A program made the translations under genes and the position numbers. Below are positions 10,230 to 17,926 of a stretch of DNA of 37,236 nt, one piece after another. Location: assembly GCA_903863845.1 (NCBI GenBank), contig CAIPDP010000087.1:1-37236 (forward strand), in the 5' to 3' direction. The notes beneath the pieces are model-generated. The model saw nothing but the letters and a program-made list of their open reading frames with translations, did not search any database and was not told the origin of the DNA. Numbering within the stretch: position 1 is the stretch's first letter; the number at the start of each line of letters is the position of its first letter. Origin of the DNA: an uncultured Mucilaginibacter sp. Its GTDB lineage: Bacteria > Bacteroidota > Bacteroidia > Sphingobacteriales > Sphingobacteriaceae.

Positions 10230-10342
10230 TCCGCTTAAATTTTGTTTTAGAACGATTTTCGCTGCTCAAAACCTCTTGACTATCACAGCAATTCCAGGAT
10301 TTTAAAATAATATGTTTTCACCGAATTTCCGGATGGTGCGGT

Positions 10343-11239
10343 TTATTTGATCAGCAGGCGGCGGAGAGCTAAACTGTCACCACTAAAAGCATCAAAGTCG
10401 ACAGTGTGGTTTATACCCGTAACCGTCGCCTTGTCTGAATGTTGCCATATAAGCCATTGTTTGCTTCCTACAGAAGCCATTTCAGCCTCGTTATATTTTG
10501 CTACCCAAAGTGGGTATTCGTCAAAATAGCCCTGCAGGTAGTCCTGGTAAAAGCTAAGCCCCGAATAAATAATGGGTTTTATTTTGCCTTTCTTTTCTAT
10601 GTAGGTTAAAAAATCCTTCAACTGTTTGCGCATTTGCTCAGGGCTCACCCTGTTCAATTCTTCTACATCAACTACCAATGGCAGATCGCCTTTTTCTGCT
10701 TTAACAGTTTGCAAAAAAAAGCGTGCCTGCCACAGACCATTTTTCGAAGGCTTAAAGTAATGGTAGGCGCCGCAGATAATACCAGCCTTTGCTGCTTCCC
10801 TCCAGTTGCGCTGAAAATAGGCATCTACAGATAATAAACCTTCCGTTGCTTTGATAAAAGCGAAGCTGATCCGTACGCTATCATCTTCCATCGATTTTAC
10901 TTTTTGCCAATCGATATTACCCTGAGCATAGGAAACATCTATACCATGTATAGTGTACTTATCTGGTATGCGTATATTAAAGCTTTTATAAGTGCGATAA
11001 TGCGGATTTTCGCCAATATCGCTCACCCAGCGCCAGGTTGAAGCAAAAAACCTGATCACATAACCGTAGTAAAATGGCGAGAGCAGGATGAGTGCGGCTG
11101 CAGCAATTGCGATCCTAAGACTTAATGGCCAGCCTGTTTTTTTCTTTTTTCGCCGGCTGACCGGCTTTTTAGGAGTAGCCTTTTTAGGGGATTGCCCCGA
11201 GGCTTTATTGATCCATGAATTGTCGTTTACGGGCGGCAC
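10343..11239 (-). CDS. Membrane-anchored GH25 lysozyme (N-acetylmuramidase)
   Basis: A 298-residue type II membrane protein: basic N-terminus (residues 1-37, with RRKKKK), one transmembrane helix (about 39-64), then a GH25 domain (about 95-295) facing the periplasm. Catalytic residues by family position are D101 (HGIDVSYAQG), D191 and E193 (LPLVVDVEE). Other family marks are AFIKATEG, GAYHYFKP, IIYSG and the closing VDFDAF. The start is a GTG at 11239; an in-frame stop lies four codons upstream, so no longer start exists. GH25 enzymes cut the beta-1,4 bond between MurNAc and GlcNAc in peptidoglycan. The start is 29 bases after the stop of the GH79-type gene, so the two are likely one transcript. 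Confidence 0.92.
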   Translation of the reverse strand: MPPVNDNSWINKASGQSPKKATPKKPVSRRKKKKTGWPLSLRIAIAAAALILLSPFYYGYVIRFFASTWRWVSDIGENPHYRTYKSFNIRIPDKYTIHGIDVSYAQGNIDWQKVKSMEDDSVRISFAFIKATEGLLSVDAYFQRNWREAAKAGIICGAYHYFKPSKNGLWQARFFLQTVKAEKGDLPLVVDVEELNRVSPEQMRKQLKDFLTYIEKKGKIKPIIYSGLSFYQDYLQGYFDEYPLWVAKYNEAEMASVGSKQWLIWQHSDKATVTGINHTVDFDAFSGDSLALRRLLIK

Positions 11240-11268
11240 CCCGCAAATTTACGAAAAGGATATGGCTG

Positions 11269-12750
11269 CTAACGAACAATAACTACAGCAGCGCTTCCGG
11301 CAGGTATTTTTACTGTTACTGTCCCCTGGCTGATTGGCAGATATTCATTGTTTACAGGCGAAAATGATCCGTCAGAATTAACCTGTGACCCGGCAAAGGT
11401 TACACCACCCGTAGCTGTAATACCCGGTGCTGATAGCCGCATGACGGATGCCGAAGTAGCAGGTTTTGACAAATTGATCGTAAATAAAATGTCGGTGTTC
11501 AGGTCTTTATTGATCAAAGTGATATTGAATTCGCCGGATGTTTTAGCTGAAGCATAAGCCGTGCAATTGTAGCTTGACGTTTTGCTCATGGTAACATTAA
11601 CTACTTTTGCACCACTGGAAGCATACCTGAATGCAAGCATGGCATAGTATTCGGGCATAGCTACAAAATTGCCATTTATATTTAAGATAGGCGAATAATA
11701 CAAATTTCTTGGTCCGAGGGACCCTCCATGGAAATTTATGCCTTGTCCATTAGCTGCTGCTACTTGCCACATAAAATCAAGGGCCCATAATGAAGCCGCA
11801 AACGTATCGCTCACACCCTGTTTCCCGCCACCCCAAATATTATTGGTTTCGGTGATGCGGTAAGGTAAATGATATTTGGCCGACCAGGCTGCCATATTGC
11901 TCAGGTAGGTGGGTAAGTTGTAGGAGGGTGTCAGTATATCGTTATAGGTGATAGAAGGATTGGTTGCAGGCCCTGTAACATAAAAATGAGCATCTAATAA
12001 TTTTATATTGGTGTTTTCACGCTGGCAAAATAGATTGACCCAATCGGTATTGTTTGCAACATCAGGTCCGGCAAATTCTGCAGCCGGCAGCTGATTTTTG
12101 ATAGCAGCAAAATAATTCTCCCATTCGGCGGCGTAATCGTTGACATCATAAGTAGGCGGGCGCGGGCCATAACTGGAATAGGTATCTGGCTCATTACCTG
12201 ACTGAAATGCATAAAGGTTTGCACCCAATGCTTTTGTTGCGTAAACAGACTCTTTTGCAGCTGAAACAGCATCATTACTCCACATATTGAGACCGAAGAT
12301 TACCGGCCAGCCTATTGCTTTCGAAAATTCAGCCAAACGGTCGATATCTGTAGTGGTCAATGTATCTACGCTGGTATTCACCAGGCGGGTATGGCTGGCC
12401 CAGCCGATCTCGTCACTCGTACCGCCACCTATGCGTAAAACACCAGGTCCCAGGTTTTTCAGCAACAGGATCAGCGTGCTGTTATTGATATTGAGGTATT
12501 CGGGGTTTTTTGTAAGCAGGCTGGTTTCAAAACTTAAGCCCTGGAAATTTGGCGAAATTGGAAGGCCGGCTTGTGTCTCGTCCAGTGTCACTGTAGCTTC
12601 TGCCACAAATTTTGGCGGGCTGACGACGATATTGTTTTTTTCTTTTTTACAGGCAGCCAGAAACGATATCAATACCAGTATAAAGAGTAATTTAAATCGG
12701 GAAATTGCGGGAAGCCGGGTGTTGTTACTGCTGCTTAGCGGATAAGGCAT
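11269..12750 (-). CDS. GH79-type glycoside hydrolase lipoprotein (beta-glucuronidase/heparanase-like)
   Basis: A 493-residue lipoprotein with lipobox LAAC (lipid-bearing Cys34, then KKEK). The body matches the GH79 (beta-8/alpha-8) barrel: ISPNFQGLSFETSLL near 65-79, GPGVLRIGGGTSDEIGW near 101-117, the acid/base motif SGNEPD (E187), the nucleophile motif RITETNN (E301) followed by GGGKQGVSDTFAASLW, and INFHGG. A C-terminal beta-sandwich (about 395-493) closes the chain. Family members remove glucuronic or 4-O-methyl-glucuronic acid or act as heparanases; the substrate here is not determined. Surface lipoprotein location is inferred. First gene of a probable two-gene unit with the GH25 lysozyme. 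Confidence 0.88.
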   Translation of the reverse strand: MPYPLSSSNNTRLPAISRFKLLFILVLISFLAACKKEKNNIVVSPPKFVAEATVTLDETQAGLPISPNFQGLSFETSLLTKNPEYLNINNSTLILLLKNLGPGVLRIGGGTSDEIGWASHTRLVNTSVDTLTTTDIDRLAEFSKAIGWPVIFGLNMWSNDAVSAAKESVYATKALGANLYAFQSGNEPDTYSSYGPRPPTYDVNDYAAEWENYFAAIKNQLPAAEFAGPDVANNTDWVNLFCQRENTNIKLLDAHFYVTGPATNPSITYNDILTPSYNLPTYLSNMAAWSAKYHLPYRITETNNIWGGGKQGVSDTFAASLWALDFMWQVAAANGQGINFHGGSLGPRNLYYSPILNINGNFVAMPEYYAMLAFRYASSGAKVVNVTMSKTSSYNCTAYASAKTSGEFNITLINKDLNTDILFTINLSKPATSASVMRLSAPGITATGGVTFAGSQVNSDGSFSPVNNEYLPISQGTVTVKIPAGSAAVVIVR

Positions 12751-12954
12751 AAATGAAATAGGTTTAACAAAAATACGATCAGAACAGATTAAAAATATTT
12801 CATAAGAAGCTTATACCTGCATTACGTTCAGTTAACAAAATTTGCAACAGCGCAAAACTAATTTCCTGCACCTATTTGTTTCAAATTATACTATCGCAAC
12901 AAAAATTCCTTCCGTTGTAAATATAAATTAAAGATTTAGTTCTCCGCCCCCAAA

Positions 12955-12996
12955 AAAAACCCCCAGAATAGCTGCTATTAAGGGGTGTTTTGTTTA
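12955..12996. terminator. Terminator-like hairpin between divergent genes
   Basis: Nested arms AAAAC/GTTTT, CCCC/GGGG and AATAG/CTATT with a short CTG loop. On the minus strand the hairpin ends in GGGGG followed by eight T; on the plus strand it is followed by TGTTTTGTTT. It terminates neither flanking gene, since both point away from it, so it implies an unannotated short transcript. Confidence 0.65.
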
Positions 12997-13045
12997 TATA
13001 TAGGCAGAGGCATTAGGGGACCTCTTTAATCATACTGAAAGCAAA

Positions 13046-13063
13046 TGTAACTATTCTGTTACA
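13046..13063. promoter_or_regulatory. Operator-like inverted repeat
   Basis: Perfect 6-base arms TGTAAC and GTTACA around a 6-base spacer, about 90 bases ahead of the GNAT start. Size and symmetry suit a dimeric repressor site, but no regulator is identified. Confidence 0.35.
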
Positions 13064-13110
13064 ATAAATTAAGTTATATACTGTTTTTTTTGTCGCTTAA
13101 TTTAATTAGC

Positions 13111-13131
13111 GGTGATAGATAGGGTATCACC
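13111..13131 (+). promoter_or_regulatory. Hairpin in the GNAT leader
   Basis: Perfect 7-base arms GGTGATA and TATCACC with a 7-base loop, ending 21 bases before the ATG at 13153. It could be an operator or a leader hairpin affecting translation; the sequence alone does not decide. Confidence 0.4.
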
Positions 13132-13152
13132 ATTTTATTTAGGTTTGTGCCG

Positions 13153-13839
13153 ATGGAAGAACTATTGGCAAGTCCCGCATGGCATGCGCTAAATTCTGGC
13201 AATAAGAGCCTTGGTTTTGGTAACGAAAAGGTTAAATATTTTGCCGGGGATGTTTCTCCCTTTGCTGCGCTGGTAGCTAATGCTAATGAAAATTTCCAAT
13301 TGCTGCATGAAATTCATCCGGGCGACCGACCGGCCTTGTTCATGTCGGAAGTTGAGATCAGCATCCCCCAACCCTGGCAGGTAGCCGCTGTTATTAAAGG
13401 AATTCAGATGGTTTGTAAAATACAGAAGCCAAACGAAAAAAGCAGTGCTGTCATCGTTCCGCTTTTTGAAAAACATATACCGCAAATGCTTGATCTAACC
13501 AAACTAACCAATCCCGGCCCGTTTGCTAAGCGTACGATCGAGTTTGGGCATTATGCAGGCATATTTGAGGGTGAGCAATTAGTTGCAATGGCCGGGCAGC
13601 GTTTACTTGCCTATGAATATGCTGAGGTAAGTGCCGTTTGTACGCATCCTGACCATACGGGTAAAGGTTATGCGAAACAATTAGTGGATCACCAGGTAAA
13701 GCGAATATTTGCTGAAGGCAATATTCCATACCTTCATGTTCGTCATGATAATATAGCGGCGATCAAAGTTTATGAAAATACAGGGTTTTGTAAAAGTCGG
13801 GATATGTATTTTTATGTGCTAAAGAAGGCTGTGATTTAG
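13153..13839 (+). CDS. GNAT family N-acetyltransferase (FR47-like)
   Basis: I chose the ATG at 13153; a GTG two codons upstream (13147) is possible. The 228-residue product has a poorly conserved N-terminal half and a C-terminal GNAT domain with motif A VSAVCTHPDHTGKGYAKQLV near 159-178, including the acetyl-CoA loop T-G-K-G-Y-A, and motif B with AAIKVYENTGF near the end. This arrangement suits FR47-like acetyltransferases. The acceptor substrate is unknown. A short terminator follows and the nitrilase-family gene starts 52 bases after the stop. Confidence 0.88.
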   Translation: MEELLASPAWHALNSGNKSLGFGNEKVKYFAGDVSPFAALVANANENFQLLHEIHPGDRPALFMSEVEISIPQPWQVAAVIKGIQMVCKIQKPNEKSSAVIVPLFEKHIPQMLDLTKLTNPGPFAKRTIEFGHYAGIFEGEQLVAMAGQRLLAYEYAEVSAVCTHPDHTGKGYAKQLVDHQVKRIFAEGNIPYLHVRHDNIAAIKVYENTGFCKSRDMYFYVLKKAVI

Positions 13840-13845
13840 CAGGTT

Positions 13846-13866
13846 GCCGGGCAGGCCCCGGTTTTT
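13846..13866 (+). terminator. Short terminator after the GNAT gene
   Basis: GC arms CCGGG (13847-13851) and CCCGG (13857-13861) with a 5-base loop, followed by TTTTT. It lies 7 bases after the GNAT stop and may only attenuate transcription into the nitrilase gene. Confidence 0.6.
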
Positions 13867-13891
13867 CCTATGATTTTTTTATTTTCGGAAA

Positions 13892-14680
13892 ATGAAAATA
13901 GCAGTTGCGTCACCTTCCTATCCCAGCTCATTGGAAGATAGTATCGAACAAGTAAAAAAATTAGCTAAAGAAGCAGCTGATCAGCTAGCCGGAATTATTT
14001 GTTTCCCCGAATCCTATTTGCCAGGTTACCCTGCGCCCGAATATCATCCTAAAAAATATACTGCCGAACAGTTGCAATTGGCTTTAGACCAGGTGAGTGA
14101 GATTGCCGCTGCCTGCAAAATTGCTATCATTTTGCCCATGGATTGGTATGATGATGGTCAATTTTTAAATGTGGCCCATGTCATATCGTCTAAGGGTGAA
14201 CAATTGGGATTTCAATCCAAAAATCAACTCGACCCATCAGAAGACGCGATATGGGAGGCGGGAACTGAACGTAAGCTTTTTGAGCTGAATGGCTTAAAAT
14301 TTGGTATCACTATTTGTCACGAAGGATTTAGGTATCCCGAGGCAACGCGATGGGCCGCGGTGCGTGGTGCACAAGTAGTTTTTCATCCACATTTTGGCGC
14401 CAGTGAAACACAGGGGCCAAGCCTTAAAGAATGGGGGCACAAAGACAATCCTTATTACGAAAAGGCACAGATGCTGCGGGCTATGGAAAATACAATTTAC
14501 CTTGCTACTTCAAATTATGCTTCAAGATTTCCTGAATCAGCAAGTGCGATTATCGCGCCCGACGGTTTTTGTGTCGCTTACCAGCCTTATCGCTTACCAG
14601 GAGTTACCGTAGCAGAGATCGATCTTGCAATGGCTACAGGTTTACTCGCAAAGCGTTTCAACCCCGATTTGTACCTATAA
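13892..14680 (+). CDS. Carbon-nitrogen hydrolase (nitrilase superfamily)
   Basis: A 262-residue protein with the complete Glu-Lys-Cys triad of the nitrilase superfamily: E40 (CFPES), K110 (SKNQLDPSE) and C142 (ITICHEGFRYPE). The chain ends with the usual interface region. No signal peptide, so cytoplasmic. Superfamily members hydrolyse amides, nitriles or carbamoyl groups; the CHEG context favours an amidase or carbamoylase over a true nitrilase, but the substrate is not predictable. It is followed by a strong terminator. Confidence 0.9.
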   Translation: MKIAVASPSYPSSLEDSIEQVKKLAKEAADQLAGIICFPESYLPGYPAPEYHPKKYTAEQLQLALDQVSEIAAACKIAIILPMDWYDDGQFLNVAHVISSKGEQLGFQSKNQLDPSEDAIWEAGTERKLFELNGLKFGITICHEGFRYPEATRWAAVRGAQVVFHPHFGASETQGPSLKEWGHKDNPYYEKAQMLRAMENTIYLATSNYASRFPESASAIIAPDGFCVAYQPYRLPGVTVAEIDLAMATGLLAKRFNPDLYL

Positions 14681-14687
14681 ACAAAAA

Positions 14688-14721
14688 AAATACCCCGAGG
14701 CTGGGAGCAATGGGGTATTTT
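14688..14721. terminator. Bidirectional Rho-independent terminator
   Basis: Arms AAATACCCC (14688-14696) and GGGGTATTT (14712-14720) with a 15-base loop; T follows on the plus strand and an A run precedes it (a T run on the minus strand). It ends the nitrilase gene. Confidence 0.85.
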
Positions 14722-15002
14722 CATCAATCAACAAAACAACACGCGCACTATAGAACCGGTAAACAGCGACGGGGCTTGATATCCATGAATTGATCTTCAC
14801 CCCGTTGGGATTGCGAACTTTACCGGAACAAATTTCATCGTAATGAAATCTGTTTTATGCCCCAAAAGTATGCTGGTATTTTGGATGGGGAAATGATATC
14901 AGGCACAGTAGAAAATGATCTATATCAAAAGAAGGAAATGGTTCAAAAATTTGAACTAAAACAGCAACCAAAAGGAAAGGGACATCAGCAAATCAATATC
15001 GA
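14722..15002. other. Intergenic region with paired-arm structure
   Basis: Between convergent genes. It contains a long imperfect stem (arms CCGGTAAA 14756-14763 with TTTACCGG 14819-14826; inner arms ACGGGG 14769-14774 with CCCCGT 14800-14805) and a small perfect hairpin, ATTTCAT/ATGAAAT at 14832-14849, which may end exonuclease III transcripts on the minus strand. A reading frame at 14857-15123 overlaps the exonuclease III gene and looks non-coding. Confidence 0.45.
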
Positions 15003-15776
15003 TCATTCTGCCAGTTCTATCCAAACCGGGCCGTGGTCGCTGCTTTTTTCCCAGCCCCGCACATTGCGGTTTACGCCGGCTGCTGTCAAACGGCCAGTCA
15101 ATTGCGGGCTCAATAAAAAATGATCGATGCGCAGTCCGGCATTGCGGGCATAGGCATTGCGGAAATAGTCCCAATAGGTGTATATGGTTTCGGCGGGGTA
15201 AAGCTGGCGGATAGCATCGGTCCAGCCCAGATCAATAAGCTTATAGAAAGCCTCGCGGCTTTCTGGTCTGAAAAGGGCATCATTGACCCAGTTCTCAGGC
15301 TTATAAACGTCAATTTCGGCTGGGATCACATTGTAATCGCCACATAGAACCGCAGGCTTTCCCGAAGCCAGCAGCGCTGCTGCATGTTGTTGCAGGCGCT
15401 GCATCCAGCGCAATTTATAATCGAATTTCTCACCCGGGTAGGGGTTGCCGTTGGGTAGGTACAGGCAGCCTATGATGATGCCATTTACTTCAGCCTCGAT
15501 ATAACGGCTTTGCGTATCCTCATCATCACCGGGGAGTACATTTCGTCGTTCGACGATCTCGCCCGATCTTGATAAGATCGCCACGCCGTTCCAGCTTTTT
15601 TGCCCATGCCATATGGCCTGGTAGCCCAGATCGTTAATTGCCTGCAAAGGAAAATTTTCCTGTATAGCTTTCAGTTCCTGGAAACATACAATATCCGGTT
15701 GTTCTTCAGCAAGCCAGCGTTGCAGGATAGGGAGGCGGGCGTTGATGGAGTTTACGTTATAGGTGGCGATTTTCAT
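15003..15776 (-). CDS. xth: Exodeoxyribonuclease III
   Basis: A 257-residue protein of standard length for the ExoIII/AP endonuclease family. Visible catalytic residues: N7 (TYNVNSI), E34 (CFQELK), Y107 (LYLPNG), D148 and N150 (LCGDYNVIP), D219 (LRIDHF) and the D248-H249 pair (SSDHGPV). The enzyme cuts DNA 5' to abasic sites and degrades one strand 3' to 5', acting in base excision repair with Mg2+. The gene is divergent from the GH2 gene; the 169-base gap holds a palindromic repeat unit. Confidence 0.96.
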   Translation of the reverse strand: MKIATYNVNSINARLPILQRWLAEEQPDIVCFQELKAIQENFPLQAINDLGYQAIWHGQKSWNGVAILSRSGEIVERRNVLPGDDEDTQSRYIEAEVNGIIIGCLYLPNGNPYPGEKFDYKLRWMQRLQQHAAALLASGKPAVLCGDYNVIPAEIDVYKPENWVNDALFRPESREAFYKLIDLGWTDAIRQLYPAETIYTYWDYFRNAYARNAGLRIDHFLLSPQLTGRLTAAGVNRNVRGWEKSSDHGPVWIELAE

Positions 15777-15829
15777 AGCAACTGGAGTTGGTAAAGCTAA
15801 ATTAAAAATAATTTTTTATCTGTTTCTAA

Positions 15830-15874
15830 CGCCCGTTCAAGTGTCCAACTTGAACGGGCGGGGACAAGCGGGGC
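15830..15874 (-). repeat. Palindromic REP-like unit, copy 1
   Basis: Perfect 13-base arms, CGCCCGTTCAAGT (15830-15842) and its complement (15848-15860), with apex GTCCA. A G-rich flank to 15874 corresponds, on the minus strand, to the C-rich flank upstream of copy 2, so the unit is placed in inverse orientation to copy 2. It lies upstream of the GH2 gene. Confidence 0.8.
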
Positions 15875-15945
15875 CTCAAACAATTTCTACACCTGACCAA
15901 TCCCCAGTTTCCCATTTCTAAAATAAATCGTAATTTAACACTTAA

Positions 15946-17733
15946 ATGAGAAGTGCTTTTATTCTTTTTAGCCTGCTTTTTGCACTGCTGTTTAATAATA
16001 GTCATGCGCAAACAGCCATGGCCAATGTCTACGGTCGAAGGAGTCAGCTGTTGAACGGCGACTGGCAGATAGTTGTTGATCCCTTTGATGTTGGTATGGG
16101 TTGGCGGGCTATTTACAAGGATGCAAAGGCGACTGGCAAAACGGATTTTGTGGAGTATTCATTCGAGCCCTCTAATACGCTGCGGGTGCCGGGGGATTTT
16201 AATTCGCAAAAGCCGGAGCTGACTTATTTTGAAAACTCGGTTTGGTATAAAAAGGTATTTAATAGTGATGCAGGCAAAGAAGATCGTGTATTCCTCAATT
16301 TTGGCGCCGCCAATTATATAACCGATGTATGGCTGAACGGCAAGAAGCTGGGAAGGCACGAGGGCGGGTTTACGCCTTTCGGGTTCGACGTTAACGGATT
16401 GCTTAAAGCCAGGGATAACGCGCTGCTGGTTAGGGTAAACAGCGCAAGGGTTAAAAATGGTGTGCCTGGTTCGTTGTTTGATTGGTTCAATTATGGCGGA
16501 ATCACGCGCGATGTGCACCTCGTGAAAACAAAACAAATATTTGCAGAGGATTATAAAATACAGCTGGATCCCAATGATCCGAGTCGAATCAGCGGTTATG
16601 TGCAGCTAAACGGTGCTCGTGCAGGTAAACAAATAGCGTTAGACATACCAGAATTAAAAGTAAACGAGAAACTACAGAGTAATGCTAACGGATTTGCAAT
16701 AATCAGTCTTAAAAAGAAGCTGGAATTGTGGTCGCCGCAGCACCCCAAACTTTATGAGGTAAAACTTAGTGTTGAAGGGGATACGGTAAGCGACGAGATC
16801 GGCTTCCGAAGCATCAAGGTGGAGGGAACTAAAATTTTGCTGAATGGCAAACCGGTATTTTTAAGGGGAGTCAACATTCACGAGGAAATACCTCAAAGAC
16901 GTGGCAGGGCCTATTCTGATTCGGATGCCTGGCAACTGATAAACTGGGCAAAGGACCTGGGCTGCAATTTTATCCGGCTGGTGCATTACCCGCATAACGA
17001 ATATACTATACGCTATGCCGCACGCCAGGGCTTGTTGGTTTGGGAGGAAGTGCCACTTTACCAGGGTATCGAATTTGAAGATACAGCCGTAAAACCTAAA
17101 GCTGAACTAATGCTCAAAGAGCTGATCAAACGGGATCAGAACCGTTGTAATGTGATCTTATGGAGTATTGCCAATGAAACTTCTCCTTCAAAAGAGCGCG
17201 ACCGGATACTGATCGAACTCGCCAGAGAAGTGAAATTACTCGACCCAACCCGACTGGTAACAGCTGCTTTTTATAACGTTAGCCGAAAGGAAAATGAGTT
17301 GACGTTGCGGGACACCGTGATGAAATATGTTGATGTTGTTGGGGTGAACGAATACCTCGGCTGGTATAACGACTGGCCGGGCGATCCTGAAAAAATACAA
17401 TGGAAGTCGGATTTCGGAAAGCCGATGATCATCTCGGAGTTTGGCGGCGAATCGGTTTACAATAATAAGCTGGATACCGCAGTAAAGGCAAGCGCATGGA
17501 GCGAGGAATACGTGGCCAATATCTATCGAAGGCAGATCAAAATGTTTGCTAATATCTCCTTTCTGGCGGGGGTATCTCCCTGGGTACTGGCCGATTTCAG
17601 GTCGCCTTATCGCATGCAAACCACTTACCAACAGGGCTGGAACCGCAAAGGGCTATTGTCTGACAAAGGCGAAAAGAAAAAAGCCTGGTTTGTGTTAAAG
17701 GAATATTACGAGCGGTTGAGGGAGGGGTATTAG
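15946..17733 (+). CDS. Secreted GH2 glycoside hydrolase, probable beta-glucuronidase
   Basis: A 595-residue protein with signal peptide (1-21, SHAQ). Domains: jelly-roll sugar-binding domain (about 30-195, with FENSVWYKK, DVWLNGKKLGRHEGGFTPF and FNYGGITRDVHL), Ig-like domain (about 196-292), and a TIM barrel (about 295-595). The acid/base is E411 (WSIANE), the nucleophile E498 (IISEFGGE). W-N566-R567-K568-G matches the NxK motif that binds the C6 carboxylate of glucuronic acid in GH2 beta-glucuronidases, and the length is close to E. coli UidA. The substrate is therefore probably a beta-glucuronide, released in the periplasm; galactosidase activity is less likely. Its TAG stop is the first unit of a heptamer array, and inverted REP-like units bracket the gene. 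Confidence 0.88.
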   Translation: MRSAFILFSLLFALLFNNSHAQTAMANVYGRRSQLLNGDWQIVVDPFDVGMGWRAIYKDAKATGKTDFVEYSFEPSNTLRVPGDFNSQKPELTYFENSVWYKKVFNSDAGKEDRVFLNFGAANYITDVWLNGKKLGRHEGGFTPFGFDVNGLLKARDNALLVRVNSARVKNGVPGSLFDWFNYGGITRDVHLVKTKQIFAEDYKIQLDPNDPSRISGYVQLNGARAGKQIALDIPELKVNEKLQSNANGFAIISLKKKLELWSPQHPKLYEVKLSVEGDTVSDEIGFRSIKVEGTKILLNGKPVFLRGVNIHEEIPQRRGRAYSDSDAWQLINWAKDLGCNFIRLVHYPHNEYTIRYAARQGLLVWEEVPLYQGIEFEDTAVKPKAELMLKELIKRDQNRCNVILWSIANETSPSKERDRILIELAREVKLLDPTRLVTAAFYNVSRKENELTLRDTVMKYVDVVGVNEYLGWYNDWPGDPEKIQWKSDFGKPMIISEFGGESVYNNKLDTAVKASAWSEEYVANIYRRQIKMFANISFLAGVSPWVLADFRSPYRMQTTYQQGWNRKGLLSDKGEKKKAWFVLKEYYERLREGY

Positions 17734-17779
17734 TCATTAGTCATTAGTCATTAGTCATTAGTCATTAGTCATTAGTCAT
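17731..17779 (+). repeat. TAGTCAT heptamer tandem array (7 perfect units)
   Basis: Seven perfect copies of TAGTCAT run from 17731 to 17779, followed by a decayed unit (TCGGCAT). The first three bases are the stop codon of the GH2 gene. Because the unit is 7 bases, every reading frame meets TAG within 21 bases, so unit gain or loss would not extend the protein. Confidence 0.95.
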
Positions 17780-17813
17780 TCGGCATTAGTTAAGGGTATT
17801 ATGAATTTTGCCG

Positions 17814-17851
17814 CCCCCCGTCCCCCGCCCGTTCAAGTGTCTCACTTGAAC
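17814..17851 (+). repeat. Palindromic REP-like unit, copy 2
   Basis: C-rich flank ending GTCCCCCGCCC, then arms GTTCAAGTG (17831-17839) and CACTTGAAC (17843-17851) with loop TCT. Arms and flank match copy 1 read on the opposite strand. Confidence 0.8.
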
Positions 17852-17860
17852 ACAAAAAAG

Positions 17861-17879
17861 TTTGAGCGTCTCGCTCAAA
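17861..17879. repeat. Palindromic unit with variant stem
   Basis: Arms TTTGAGCG and CGCTCAAA (8 base pairs) with the same TCT apex as copy 2, starting 9 bases after it. The stem differs but the apex GTCTC is shared, suggesting one element with covarying stems. Confidence 0.7.
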
Positions 17880-17888
17880 GAATAGGTA

Positions 17889-17926
17889 AGCCCCCCGGCC
17901 GTTCATGTGCCCACCCCCGGGGGGCT
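17889..17926. repeat. GC-rich hairpin with degenerate REP-like loop
   Basis: Perfect 10-base arms AGCCCCCCGG (17889-17898) and CCGGGGGGCT (17917-17926). The 18-base loop contains GTTCATGTGCCCAC, a decayed version of the GTTCAAGTG palindrome. It overlaps the first bases of an apparent N-terminal extension of the DUF5916 gene, which argues against that extension. Confidence 0.65.

Larger units (their letters stand above)
12751..13152. other. Structured 400-base divergent intergenic region
   Basis: This region lies between the starts of the GH79-type gene (minus) and the GNAT gene (plus). It is AT-rich and holds no convincing ORF, but contains a terminator-like hairpin (12955-12996), a small hairpin AGAGG/CCTCT (13005-13024), an inverted repeat TGTAAC/GTTACA (13046-13063) and an inverted repeat GGTGATA/TATCACC (13111-13131) just ahead of the GNAT start. 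It must hold promoters for both genes; I could not place them confidently. Confidence 0.6.

Noticed and set aside
14857..15123. Plus-strand frame of 88 codons after the nitrilase gene
   Set aside because: Half of it is antisense to exonuclease III, whose catalytic residues are complete, and it has no family features.
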